DNA from: Aspidapion aeneum | Taxonomy: Eukaryota > Arthropoda > Insecta > Coleoptera > Brentidae | Length of the DNA: 64,000 nt | Assembly: GCA_963576565.1 (NCBI GenBank) | Contig: OY755048.1 | Location: 4,284,501 to 4,348,500 of the forward strand | Reading direction: 5' to 3' | Shown here: positions 1-11,002 of the stretch, piece by piece | How the letters are laid out: the number at the start of each line of letters is the position of its first letter | Position numbering within the stretch: position 1 is the stretch's first letter | Program-made: the position numbers and the translations under genes | Notes under the pieces: generated by a model | Seen by the model: the letters and a program-made list of their open reading frames with translations, nothing else | Told to the model about the DNA's origin: nothing | Databases searched by the model: none

Positions 1-175
1 TATACCAATCTCAATCAACAACATTCCCAAAAAATACTTATTTAAATCAAGCAAAATATCTCGGTATGACACTTGATTGTACCTACCAGCTAACTGAACA
101 GAGTCCAATTTAACCTTCAGTCACTAATTTATGAACCTTTGGCGCTGTACTAAAGAGATGAATATACTAGTTTTT
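1..175 (+). pseudogene. Jockey-like LINE, RT C-terminal fragment (left of insertion)
   Basis: This aligns by eye with 48790-49070, the better preserved Jockey-like LINE in the window. Both share AACATTCCCA, AAAATATCTCGGTAT (translating to AKYLG, the conserved segment after the reverse transcriptase catalytic core) and the CTAAAGAGA...CTAGTTTT stretch near the end of the frame. About 100 bases present in the other copy are deleted here, so it is a dead fragment. Homology resumes at 1272 after a Penelope-like insertion and runs to the LINE 3' end near 1600. The left end is cut by the window edge. Confidence 0.75.
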
Positions 176-1259
176 GAAGTATCTCTAACCGTTATCAAGT
201 GTAAACTAAACAATCTAGTCTTTAGGCTACTACTTATACTACTTGGTGTGCAGTCAGGTGTGACGGCCCGCCTCCTTTTTTAATCCTAAGACGCCTGTTT
301 TCCTTAAGGAGAGCTTCAATAAACTTTCGTTTTTGCCAATGCGACTCCTTATGTAAAACTTTAGTTTCTGACCACTGAATCCTGTGATCATTTGACCATG
401 CATGATCTGCTAAACCGGATTTTTCAATATCCCCTAATTGGGTACTTTTTAGATGTTCATTTACTCTAACCTGAAGAGGGCGTTTCGTTTCACCTACATA
501 TGATTTACCACACTCACACGGGATTTGGTAAATACATTCCTTATTATTTGAGGGATTGTCTGGTTTTGTTTTAGTTACAAAACTTCTTATCGTATTTCTC
601 GAAGAAAATACTGTTTTTATATTATAGTGTTTAGCTATTCGTCTTATGTTTTCTGAAATCCCTTGAACATATGGCATGTTAGTAACACCTAACGGATTAT
701 TATTTTGAGAATTTGGTACATTTAGTTTGTTTTTAATTTTAAATATCGTTGAGTTTATTAATTTCTCGGAATAACCATTCTGTTGTAAGTCCTTTTTAAT
801 GTTGTTAATTTCTGTGGTTAATTCTTCATTATTACTACAAATATTTATGGCTCTTAAATACAAACTTCTTATAACTCCTTGTTTTGTAGCAACAGAATGA
901 TTAGACTTAAAATTTAGGTACTGTCCCGTGTGTGTAGGTTTCCTATATACAGTGGTTTGAATGTTTCTGTCTGATCGTTTGACAAGAACATCCAAAAAAG
1001 GTAAGGCCGAATCTTTGTCAATTTCCATGGTGCACTTGATTGTTGGTCGAATACCGTTTAAATGGTGTAGAAAATTCTGTAGTTCGTCTTCATTTTCCGG
1101 CCATATAATATGCGTCATCCATGTATCGTAGCCATAGTTTTGGTTTGACTCTTGCTGTGTTGATCGCATGGTCCTCGAACCACTCCATGTAGATGTTTGC
1201 TACCACTGGCGAAAGAGATGAACCCATTGGGAGTCCATCATTTTGCGCGTAAAACAAAG
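176..1259 (-). mobile_element. Penelope-like element, 5'-truncated
   Basis: A Penelope-like retroelement on the minus strand, inserted in the Jockey-like LINE of 1-1600. It is flanked by a 12-bp direct repeat ATACTAGTTTTT (164-175 and 1260-1271), best read as a target-site duplication. LINE homology stops and restarts exactly at these points. The element keeps the last part of the reverse transcriptase, the GIY-YIG endonuclease domain and a short 3' tail (176-233). Everything upstream of RT motif B is missing, as is usual for 5'-truncated copies. Confidence 0.85.
234..1258 (-). pseudogene. Penelope-type RT/GIY-YIG protein, frameshifted
   Basis: Penelope elements encode one protein joining a telomerase-related reverse transcriptase to a C-terminal GIY-YIG nuclease that nicks the target. 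Reading down the minus strand, about 1258-1173 gives the motif B region (GLPMGSSLSPVVANIYMEWF). About 1120 gives RYMDD, the catalytic motif C. The frame then changes immediately, and the next frame continues with IIWPENEDEL, then PFLDVLVKR and VYRKPTHTGQYLNFKSNHS (thumb region). The endonuclease lies near 480-560 on the genome, with the CIYQIPC...CGKSYVGETKRPLQVR signature. The protein ends at 234 with GGGPSHLTAHQVV. The frame change right after the catalytic aspartates and the missing N-terminal half make it inactive. Confidence 0.85.
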
Positions 1260-1271
1260 ATACTAGTTTTT

Positions 1272-1600
1272 CATATACGTAATATTATGTATATGAGTTG
1301 TATAGACATTTTAGAATAACGTTCGAAATAAGGACCTTTATTAGGAGCTAAAAATCCACTAAAAAGTCATGAAGATAGGCTTTACCGCAATGTGAAAGTA
1401 GTAACGATTAATTAATTGGTTCAAAGGTAAAGCCATTTGGGCTAGTAAACTAAACAAAAAATAAAACAAAATAATGTCATAAACACAACAAAAGTACTAT
1501 TCAAAATGATATAGTTGAAGCGAAGATAATATAGTAAATTCAATTGAAACAAAATTGATTATTGACTAGATTATCATAAAATAACAAAGTGTTTTTGAGA
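1272..1600 (+). pseudogene. Jockey-like LINE 3' end (right of insertion)
   Basis: This continues the LINE of 1-175 after the Penelope insertion. It matches 49105-49490 of the other copy: CGTTCGAAATA, AGCCATGAAGATAG, GAGCTAGTAAACTAA-like and the final GACTAGATT...ACAAAGTGTTTTTGA block. No open frame survives. The LINE homology ends near 1600, where a different coding-like sequence begins. Confidence 0.7.
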
Positions 1601-1792
1601 ACAAAAACATTGGGGCCCTGGGGTGAAGAAGCTAAATCTTTTGTTCAAAAATTATCAAAATTAATAAACAATAAAAATGCAGATTGCTTCATTAAACAAC
1701 AAATAGGTCTTGCAATTCAACGCGGCAACGCAGCTTCAATTCTAGGAACAATCCCAGACGATACTGGTTTAGAGGAAATTTTTTATTGTTGA
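1589..1792 (+). pseudogene. C-terminal protein fragment of unassigned repeat family
   Basis: A 67-codon frame whose first few codons overlap the LINE end; real similarity probably starts at LGPWGEEAK. The rest reads like a genuine protein C-terminus (SFVQKLSKLI, then IGLAIQRGNAASILGT, then a stop). I have the impression that this pattern recurs at the ends of repeat-derived open frames in invertebrate genomes, but I cannot name the family with confidence. It begins abruptly at the LINE 3' end, so it is probably the remnant of a second element in which the LINE landed. No ATG of its own is convincing. Confidence 0.4.
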
Positions 1793-3243
1793 TGTTTCCT
1801 TTTTTTTTTTTTGTTTTTTTTTAGTTTTACAATTTTATTTATTTCTTTGATTTTATTATTAATTTTATCAATTGTTATACATTAATTATACATTGTTTTA
1901 AGAAAAAAAAAAACAAATTTGGTTAACTTTTTTGTAAACACGATTATTGTCATCATTATTAACCATAGTCGAGGCTATGCATTTGTCAAAAGTACCGGTG
2001 TCGGTATCACCATCAAATGTATTGGCGTCTTTTTAATCTTGCGACTTTGCGATTTAATCGGCTTAACAATCGACTACCTGCGCAAAATCACTTAACGAAC
2101 TGTCAGGAGTTTTTTCGGACCCCCCTTCGATCGTATTTTCTCACACGTCTTAATCAAATCCAAAAAATATTAATTATGTATTTTTAAGTCAGATGAATTA
2201 ATCAAGCGAATTTATAACCGCAAAATTTACTTGATAGTAGATATAGTAGCTTGTCACCGGTAAGTTTCTTGATGGGTGATATTAATTAAGTAATGCTTGA
2301 TTTTTTTGATATTCTAAACAAAGCTCAACAGAATAAAAGCAACAAAAAGCAGTTTGAACATTAAATAAATTGCTAATGTTAGTATTTAATTATGTAGAGG
2401 CAGACCTTAATTTGTTAAACGACCACAAAAGGTGGTATTCTTCGGCTCTTTAGTATAATTGGATAACCCTAACATCACTCGCCTCACGTAATAAAATTAA
2501 TAAAAAACCTCGCGAAAAATGGTAGGTAACTTGTAATTTATTAAAAATTCTGTAAACCAGTCTTAAGAAGTAGTTGGTGGTCTATATAGTGAAACTGTCA
2601 TTTTATTAAAAAATTTCGCTCGGTTCTGCTCAACTGCAATTGTGATACGTTTTTTAAAAATAAATCTGTATAGTTGTCGCTCAGCATATTTTTATATAAA
2701 AGTCAAATTGTCAATGTTAACATGAAGGTAGAATCATTTTTTTTTGAATATTTAATTTTTGGAGGGTAATTGATTAGACTGGCTTAGGTATGACTTAGTT
2801 TTTAGTTGATAACAAGAATTAAAATATATGTAGTCATTAGTTATGTTATGGTAATATTGCCATTTGTGAAATGAATGTAGGTATAAGTATGACTAATTTC
2901 ATAATATATTACATATTTTATAGACCTTTATTGATATTGGCGACACAGGTTGTCCACAGTTTGTATAAATAGTATGTCTCATTTATCGTATATTCTAGTT
3001 ATGTCACTTGTAGACGTAGTTTTCCTTGTGTAAAATCGAATAACGAATACAAGGTCGTTTGTACTCGACGGCACGTACGAGCATTAACAGTTGTAATAAC
3101 TAACGTAAATATTTATAATTTAACTACTTTCCCTCGATAAATTTATTAAGAGGACTATTTAATACGTCATAATGCACCGGTTCGAAACCTGCGAAAAAAC
3201 AAGACCCACCAACGCATTGAGGGGCAGTGTGAAGTTGGACTGA
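1793..3243. other. AT-rich stretch without a recognised gene
   Basis: Mostly AT-rich sequence with poly-T and poly-A runs near 1800-1910. No long frame, inverted repeat or tandem array stands out by eye. A GC-richer patch lies at 1960-2130. Confidence 0.5.
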
Positions 3244-3250
3244 CGATAGA

Positions 3251-3894
3251 TCACGGTGGATAGAATATACCGGTGTTCGGATCTTATAAATATATGTCGA
3301 ATTTTCACGTTACTGGTGGTCCAGCTGATTGTTAGAAACGAAAGTTAGATATGATATGAACATATAATATTTTTTAAATTTTTTGAAAACTAAGGCAATT
3401 TTTGTACTATTTTTTAGTATATTCTTATAAAATAATATTTTTCAGACATACCAGTCGTTATTTTCTTTAGCCCGCTTCATTTCTCTTTACACAAAAACTA
3501 AAATTCGAAGATATGAATGTGTTCGTTTCAGCTTCAAAAATTATCCGGTGACATACCTCTTTGTTTACTACCCAATAGCCCTCGGTTCACCTTTGATATT
3601 AAACGATCACATTCAGTTTGACTTGTAGTTTAAGTTTTGTGTAATAAAAATAAAGCGGGCTAAAAAAAATAACGACAATACATCTAGAAAATTACATTTT
3701 ATAAGGATGTACTAGAAAACAGTAGAAAAATGGTCTTAGTTTTCAAAAAGTTCAAAAAATATTAGTTGTTCCGTTGTTCATAACAGATCCAACTTTTGTT
3801 TACAAAAATCAGCTGGACCACCAGTGACGTGAAAATTCGACATATATATTATATATATAAGATCCGAACATCCGGTCTATTCTATCCACCGTGA
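3251..3894. mobile_element. Palindromic MITE / foldback element, 7-bp target repeat
   Basis: Almost the whole element is an imperfect palindrome. The left end begins TCACGGTGGATAGAATA and the right end is its inverse (TATTCTATCCACCGTGA, finishing at 3894). Inner paired blocks include the GTGGTCCAGCTGAT segments (3315 and 3815) and TAGCCCGCTT with AAGCGGGCTA (3469 and 3654). Flanks carry a perfect 7-bp direct repeat CGATAGA (3244-3250 and 3895-3901). No protein is encoded, so it must depend on a transposase elsewhere. The CACGGTG ends recall Transib termini, but those make 5-bp duplications, so I do not assign a superfamily. A second end of the same family lies at 47812-47846. Confidence 0.8.
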
Positions 3895-3901
3895 CGATAG
3901 A

Positions 3902-5627
3902 TAGCATGCTAGCCATATTATGATTTTGGGTCGATTGCGGTAAATTTAAAATTTAAAGCATAAAATAAATAATATTTGTTTAAAAAGGAACTTTCTCATT
4001 TGTTTACAATTATTTTACAACAGATTTCCATAAACGAAAAAAATATTGATATACATAGGAACCTATTTGTCTGGGCTATTTATACACTTTTTATAAACTC
4101 TATATCTCGGTCCACGACAATTTTTTCCTTACTGTAATTAAGCAGCAGAACCCCCAAAATTTTCACATTATTTGACTATTTTTCAGCCGCTGCTATTTTT
4201 CTAATATAATTATTTTATTTCTAAAATTATTGGAATAGCAGTATATTTTCGATACGGTGTTGGTATAGTAGGCCTTCAAATCGCGTACGTTTGTTGAGTA
4301 TAATGCCGCGCGCCGTCGCCGAAGGCCGCATTTTACAGTCGGTCAAATAAAGTTATTGGCATTGTTGCGCTGCTAAATTGCAACACAACGTAGCTGGGCG
4401 GCTAACGAGATCTGTGCTCGGCTAGGAACCCCTTTCTTCGCTCCGCACCGCACTTGCTCCTAGGTTTAGATAGCGAAATCTAGGCAAAAATAGAGCTGCA
4501 AAACTTGCAGTTCCAGTACAATTCCGGGCGGGCGGGCTCAGCGTTGCGTGTTTGCAGGCGCATTTATTGCGCCCGATATTTTAATAGAAAAGTGTGGTTC
4601 AAGCCGGGGAAAATCGCATAAAAGGATTGTTACAAAAGAAATTTTTTACTTTTTATAATAGACACGTGATCTGGAGACTGTAAAAAAATTGCATTTTTTA
4701 TACACTATCGGCAGAACTCACAAACTTTACTGTCACGAGCCGCCACTGAGCAGTACTACTAATAGATAGTACCATAACATTTAACATTATACAATAACTT
4801 TTCTCTCACTATTATTACTACCCAGAACACAGCAAACTGATGCCTCATTTACTCTATCTCTCATAAATACAAATTTAGTAATAATTTTTGGCAGTGGCGC
4901 CTTTTTTTAAAATTAATTTTTCTAAAATTTTCGCTTGTCATTCTTTATCGTTTTCCTCAAAAACTTTCTGTTTTGGCGTTACTTTTCCCAAAAAAATCAT
5001 TTAGTTTTCTGATATTTTCAGTAGGTATATATACAGTTTTTAATTAACTTTATTTAATTTTCCAGAAGTTTCTTTATATTCAAAAAATTTTATTCTTTGA
5101 CGTCATTTTTATCGAAAAATCAAAATTTTGAATTGCTTTTTTTGGTTTTTTTTCTGTGGCACGTTCAAAAAAAATCTTCATTTAAAAAAAAAATTGTCTA
5201 TTAAGTACGCAATTTTTTCAAAATTCCAGTAGCTTTTTACATTGAAATTTACTTACTAAATTTTCGTAGCATAAAGGCGCCAAATTTTTTATTTTTGCCT
5301 ACGCTAAATTTGGACCTCGGGACAGCGCTGGTTTGGGAAAGAAATTACGGAAACTATAGGCCCTGTGGCGTAATTTCTATTACAGTATTTCACTTAACAC
5401 TTTAACAGCATTCTAACCTGGTCACTCAAAACCAAAAAACCAATAAAGATTCCTCGGAAAATTCAAAAATTTGGAAAAAACAACAAAAAACACACCAATT
5501 ATATAACCTGATGCCCACAGCTGATGCCGAGCGAAAGCCTACGTCCCGCCAGCCGCCTCACCCCTCTGAACACGTCCAGAGGCCTTCTTTTCGCAGGTAC
5601 CGCCCGGTTTCGACAAAATAATTGAGA
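3902..5627. other. AT-rich stretch with an internal GC-rich block
   Basis: AT-rich DNA with no gene seen, apart from the GC-rich block listed separately at 4280-4640. A second GC-rich patch at 5520-5615 has no recognisable coding frame. Confidence 0.45.
4280..4640. other. GC/CpG-rich island, unexplained
   Basis: Within strongly AT-rich surroundings this block is rich in CG dinucleotides (GCCGCGCGCCGTCGCCG near 4313, GGGCGGGCGGGCTC near 4527, GGCGCATTTATTGCGCCC near 4557, which is a hairpin). No long frame runs through it. It could be a promoter-like island, part of an old transposon or a foreign fragment. GGTTCAAGCC near 4597 resembles a tRNA-type B box, but I see no convincing A box at the right spacing. 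Confidence 0.45.
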
Positions 5628-5632
5628 TATTA

Positions 5633-5908
5633 GGGACCTATTGCAATAAAGCCAGGCACAAATTGTGCCGGGCACTATATTGACAGTTTCGCATTAAAAA
5701 CTGACAGTTAATCTTTCAAAATTGACATACCAAAGTCGAATTTAGAAATCCAGTCGTTTATTTTCCATTAATTGTGGCGTCACTATTAATTCCGGCTCTT
5801 ATAATACACAATGGCCTTATTTTGAAAGAAGACAGCTGTTCTTATAATGTGAAACTGTCAATATAGTGCCCGGCACAATTTGTGCCTGGCTTTATTGCAA
5901 TAGGTCCC
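5633..5908. mobile_element. Short MITE with long, nearly perfect terminal inverted repeats
   Basis: About 65 bp at each end are inverted copies that differ at only one or two positions. They start GGGACCTATTGCAATAAAGC and include the palindrome GGCACAAATTGTGCC. Between them lie about 145 bp with no coding capacity. Both flanks read TATTA (5628-5632 and 5909-5913), so the target duplication is either TA or TATTA. The near identity of the arms suggests a recent insertion. The superfamily is not assigned. Confidence 0.85.
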
Positions 5909-5913
5909 TATTA

Positions 5914-7577
5914 TGATGATAATAAATTATTTATGAAGAATTAGAAGAGACCTCAATGTTCCTGAGAAAGCGTCAACCTTGTAGGCATAAAAATATGTCA
6001 TAACGATGATTTATTGTATGTATTACAATAATTATCAGATTTTCAACCACTTAAGTATAATGTTCTTTGGTAAGTACTAATGTTAATACACGCGAATTTT
6101 TGGGTGGTACTGCTCATTTATCATCTTGACTCTGTCAGCTGTTCTCATTTTTTACAGGGTTTATTTGTTAATGGCATTGTACCTACCAACCTACTCAATT
6201 ATAATAATTTTTAATTTATTTCAGCTCTGTCTTCCGCGGTATTGGTATTTAAAAATATTTTTTACTGTGTCGATAATAAAGTAAAAGTTGATTCTTTTAA
6301 TTTCTCTGATTAAGAGGCTGCGAATAATTTTTTTATATAGGTGCATACAAAAGTCCACTGAACGATAAATTGCTTGTGATAACTGTATATACAAGTGTAT
6401 AAATCTAAAAATGTAATTAGGTATTTTTTAACAATAAACTCAAGATGGCTTAAATGACCATTGATATTAAGTTACCAGGTTTTAAAATTTGTTTAGTCAT
6501 AAAAATTTCCCGATTTTTTTTTATTACCAGATAAATCAATCTGTATTAGTTTCTGGATGTCCTTTGGTGAAATTTTGTGGTTTTACATTCTTTTATAAGC
6601 CTTTGAATTCACATTTCTCTTTAATTAAGAACTTACGAAATTTCATTGCTATATAAATATTTTAAGAAAACAACATTTTTGGGTGCTTATTGACATACTA
6701 ATTAAGTATGTTGAATTATTCTAAATTATTATCGACTAATTGGGCACCTCTTATCTCTTGACGTATTGAAAAACGCGGTGAAAAATAAGGTGCAGAAAAA
6801 TGTTGAACATTAAGATAATGTTCTAATCTTTTCAAAACTTTCACCGAAATATAATAAAAATAAAATGTGTATAGTTGTCCAATTGATATTCGCCGTATAA
6901 AAAAGATCATTATGTTTGAAGTATGAAACCCATTGTTAAAGGGTGCAGGTAATACCTGTCGATAGCCTCTGTTAAACCCTACAAGAAGAGATTAGGCACG
7001 TACCACCAGATTAGGTGCGTTTGATACTTTTACTTAAAGACATTAGGAATACCCAGTCGTGTTTAAAACACTGAAATGTTTCCAAAAATTTGAAAATTCA
7101 TTTTCCATTTTTGCACTCCTGACAATCCCAAAAAGGTTATTATGATTCCGGTAGCGCGTGCCACTTTTATAATATAATAATATATGCAATAATTTTGAAA
7201 AAAGGACCGTATGTATAACTTTAAAAAAGCTTTTTATTCTTCTTTCTATTGTAAGATTTTTAGCGTACAAAATGGCCTTCCAACGTTTAATTTTCCCGTC
7301 TCTTTAGGTGTTTATGTGGTGTGAGATGTAACAGCTAAATTATAGAGTAAAAGTGAAAGATAATTTGTTGTCAAACATTGTTGTGTGTGTCGGTAAGACG
7401 CTTTAGAGTAGTTGGTAGGCTTCTTCGTGCCAGTAGCTTATTATCTAACTGAAATATTGCACGAGATCTTTAATTTTTTTATTTGAAAGTTATTTTTTTC
7501 TGATGGCTCATCTACAAATGCCGCAATATTTTGCTTTGTTAATTTTTTTTGATAACCTTTTCATTTTCGCCGACATT
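5914..7577. other. AT-rich stretch without a recognised gene
   Basis: No conserved protein or long repeat was recognised. Two short minus-strand frames (6716-6910 and 7043-7270) have hydrophobic, AT-driven composition and no family resemblance, so they are not called as genes. Confidence 0.5.
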
Positions 7578-7970
7578 AGATAGTTTAAGTTGTGCTACGT
7601 ATTTTTACGTAAGCATGAGATTTGACAGTTACGCAATCGCACTTATGTATTTACGTTAGCTTACGGCAGTCTGCGGGCACCTTAACGTTACCAAAGAATA
7701 GAATTGGTTGATTGACCGATCGAAAAATGAGGCCTGGACGATAATTTCCGCTTCCAGTACAAACGATTCTTTGCAAATATATTCCTACTGTAGTTGAAAA
7801 GACAAAAAACAAAATTTTAACATCAAAAAAACACAGTGCCGAATTCCATATTCTCTGCTATTAGTAGACATGTTATGGTAACGTAAAAACATTCAACTTA
7901 AACTCAAATTTGGAACAAAACGTTAACGTGCAGTTTTACGTAAAAATACGTAGCAGAACTTAAACTATCT
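7578..7970. mobile_element. MITE-like element with ~34-bp inverted repeats
   Basis: The left end begins AGATAGTTTAAGTTGTGCTA and runs through CGTATTTTTACGTAA. The right end is its inverse with one difference (...AGAACTTAAACTATCT, ending 7970). ATT flanks both ends (7575-7577 and 7971-7973), a possible 3-bp target repeat. There is no coding content. Confidence 0.7.
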
Positions 7971-8683
7971 ATTAAAGCCGCTAGGACGGAACCCCTAATC
8001 GTACCGTTCCTCGGCTGCCTTTAGTACTTAAGACCGAGTATTTTTTTATCCCCTCTTTTTGTCCCTTAGAATGGCCTACCGATTGAAGGAGTTTGTAATA
8101 AAGTCTGCCCTAGCGAGATATACGATCTTATTTGTCCTGGTTATAAGCGTGAATAAAGGAGTAGACCTAAATTGCATTTTACTCTTGCTGAAAGAATGGA
8201 AGATCTTATAAATCTTCGCAGCGCTCGGCCTTTGCACCAACGGCATTCATACCCGCCACTGGCACTGTAAGCGTCACTTTTGACCAGAGGGCTAATGCAC
8301 CACCACTGACCACTAAGGCTACTTTTGTATGTGTTTTGTATTGTAACTTTTCACTTTCTAATATCTGTGCATAAAGATGAAAATGATTTAATCTAATCTT
8401 GATATTTTTTTAGTTTTCCTTATAGAGCTTAAAAGATTCGTGTTTCTGCTAATCCTGTAATGTTTCTATTTAGTGATGTAGACAACGAGTTGACATAAAT
8501 TTCCAAAGACGGTAAAAAACAGTGGTATAGCCTTATAACAAACCCCTCTACCACAGATATTGTCTAATGTGACGTTAAATTTATAAAGCATTTTTTTGAA
8601 AACCTTGCTGCTATTAGTAGAGTAAATTTCAAGAAAAAACTGCAAAAAGGGTATATTTGTTTATATTTGGCAGGGAAGCATCA
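7971..8683. other. Unassigned intergenic stretch
   Basis: Contains a moderately GC-rich segment at 7975-8340 with no long frame; the rest is AT-rich. Nothing was recognised. Confidence 0.4.
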
Positions 8684-10290
8684 GAATTCAAGATGGCGGC
8701 TGCCAAAGTTAAAAAAAAATAAATTCCCTGAGAGAAATTAATTTAATTTTGATAAATTTACTTTAAGTGGGACCTACTCAATTTAAAAATGTAAACAAAA
8801 ATTACACCTGTCACACAAAATAGCGGCAATATTTTTAAAAAATCGTTTTTCTTTATTTTTAATGCCTTATATTAAAATTACTGACCAGCTCTTTAAACCT
8901 ACCGAAAAAAAGTTTTTCAGTCGACACAAAAATAAAAAAAAAACATTTATAACCTGTAACCATCCGAACCAAATTAAATTTTTACAAAATAAATTTTTTG
9001 ATTTTACCAATACTAAGCCAAATTTTGTAAAAATTAATAAAAAGTTACAATTTGACATTTAAAATTTTAAGATGGCGGCCGAAGTTCAGATAAAAAATTT
9101 CTTTCTTGTTTGACACAACTAGTATTGCCGTGTAATATATCGATTTATACTAAATAAGGGTCACCAATTTAAATATTTCATAATAAATGACATAATATGT
9201 CTATTATTATCCAAGATGGCGGCGAAATATAAAAACAACAGTATTTTTTGGTTTGGTAGATTTTTTTACCAAGATATGTAGTTTTATATTACTCTTAATT
9301 AGTTTTAAATTATAATGTACAAAAAAATTAATTTTTTTAAAGATGGCGGAAAAAAAGTTTTAAAAAAGCGTTTTTGTTTATTTTCGAAATTTAACAAAAA
9401 AAACTGAAAAAATTAAGATATCTCGTTAAACAAAACACAAATATTTTAAAAATGTCTAAAAAGTTAACATATGTCACGTATCGGGTGATTTAATTGAATT
9501 GACTATAATATTTCTCCGTTAATATTGATCTAAAAGCAAAGCTAAATAATTTTTTCTAAATCCTTAGAATCTGATGTCAAAAATGATATATGTCATATAC
9601 TTGCCAAACTTTTGACATATAGTAACATTCTTATTGTTTATTTAGGTTATTAAAATGCAAATATTTCAAAAACGGCTGGGCCAAATGTCAAGATATTGCA
9701 TATTCTTGAAAAGAGAAAAAGGGGTCCTATCAATTAAATACAGGATGTTTTATTTAACAAAATAAAACCTATGTCAAAAATTTGACATATATTATTTTTC
9801 AGATTCTGATGACTTAAGAAAAACTATTTAACTTTACTTATTTAAAAGGTGATAGCTATTAAGTAATATAGTCAATGTACGTGACATATGTCAACTTTTG
9901 TGACATTAAAAATATTTGTGTATTGTTGGCAAAACTAGTTGTGTCAAATAAGAACGAAAAAATAACTTGTTTATCTTCGGCTGCTATCTTAAATTGTTAA
10001 ACGTGAAATTGTAAATGTTTAAAACTTTTTACAAAATTTGGCTTACTATTGATAAAATCCAAACAAATTTTTTTTGGTCTACAGGTTATGAAGGTCTCTT
10101 TTTATTTTGACATATTAAGCGCCATCTTTTTGTGCCTAGGGAACTAATATAGCACAAAAAATACATAAAATATCTAAGAAAAACGATTTTTTTTTAAATA
10201 CAGTCCATTCCATCAAAATTAATTTAATTTCTTTTAAAACAGGGAATTAATTTTTTTTTTGTTAACTTTGGCAGCCGTCATCTTGGATTC
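8684..10290. repeat. 1.6-kb imperfect palindrome with AAGATGGCGG modules
   Basis: The ends are inverted copies (GAATTCAAGATGGCGGCTGC at 8684; GCAGCCGTCATCTTGGATTC ending 10290). Further paired blocks run inward: ACACAACTAGT near 9114 with ACTAGTTGTGT near 9932, and GTTAACATATGTCACGTA near 9463 with TACGTGACATATGTCAAC near 9878. The left arm carries about 300 bp more than the right. AAGATGGCGG occurs at about 8690, 9070, 9213 and 9342, with inverted forms near 10120 and 10275. The short frames here read through the arms on both strands and are not genes. A foldback transposon is likely, but no transposase or clean target duplication is visible. Confidence 0.75.
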
Positions 10291-10476
10291 TAAATCCGGA
10301 AAATCGAAAAGATCCTCGAATAAAGATTTAGCTTTTGGTGTTAGGTACCTACTACTATGCCAAATATAAAAAATATATCCTTTTTGCAGCTTTATTTTAC
10401 AAATCTACTCTACTATATATTCCTATGCCGAAACATGAGACAGATCATTATCAAATATACTTTTAATTATGTTTCT

Positions 10477-10637
10477 CAGTGGCGCACCCAGGAATATGTC
10501 TTGGGGGGGGGGCGAGACCTCTTGGGAGGGCCCGAGACCTCATGATGTCGCATTTTATACTATTTTTTTATTCATGAAATAAGTGGAAAAAATCTTAAAA
10601 AATCTTGGGCTTGGCGGCCCCCCTGGGTGTGCCCATG
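10477..10637. mobile_element. hAT-type MITE, CAGTGGCG family, copy 1
   Basis: Begins CAGTGGCGCACCCAGGAAT and ends ...CCCAGG-type inverse GGGTGTGCCCATG. The interior has a G-run, GAGACCTCATGATGTCGCAT and a TTTTATACTATTTTT...CATGAAAT core. The same core recurs at 17413, 20550, 43464, 50984 and 54531. The flanks show a blurred 7-of-8 repeat. No protein is encoded. Confidence 0.7.
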
Positions 10638-11002
10638 TGTTTGTTGATGTCATCTCTTGTCCTATAAGGATTTACCTTGTTGTCGTACCAACTGGCTAGT
10701 AATGCAATGTACAGGTACCATTATTGCTATTAAATTATTGAAATAATTTGCAAAAGCAAGATTATGCAAAATACAATTTTTAACGGGTACAGTGGCAGCT
10801 TCTTAGGCTTGTTGATATAGCTACTTAAATGGAGAAAAAGACATTTACATGCTAAACAAGAGAGTTAAAATATATGTCACATTGTCATTAGTGTCATTGG
10901 TACACCAGTACAATACAGTTTACCAATTTAACGTTAGGGGTTACTAATTTATGGGCACTGCAGAAACAAGTAGAGTTTATAAAAATGATCTGGAGGTACA
11001 TA
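10638..11002. other. Short unassigned AT-rich stretch
   Basis: Nothing recognised between the MITE and the next repeated element. Confidence 0.4.

Noticed and set aside
4590..4610. tRNA-type B box (GGTTCAAGCC) suggesting a tRNA gene or SINE
   Set aside because: No matching A box or cloverleaf could be made at the expected spacing.
8862..9062. Plus and minus frames of 63-66 codons
   Set aside because: Both lie in the left arm of the 8684-10290 palindrome and mirror each other.
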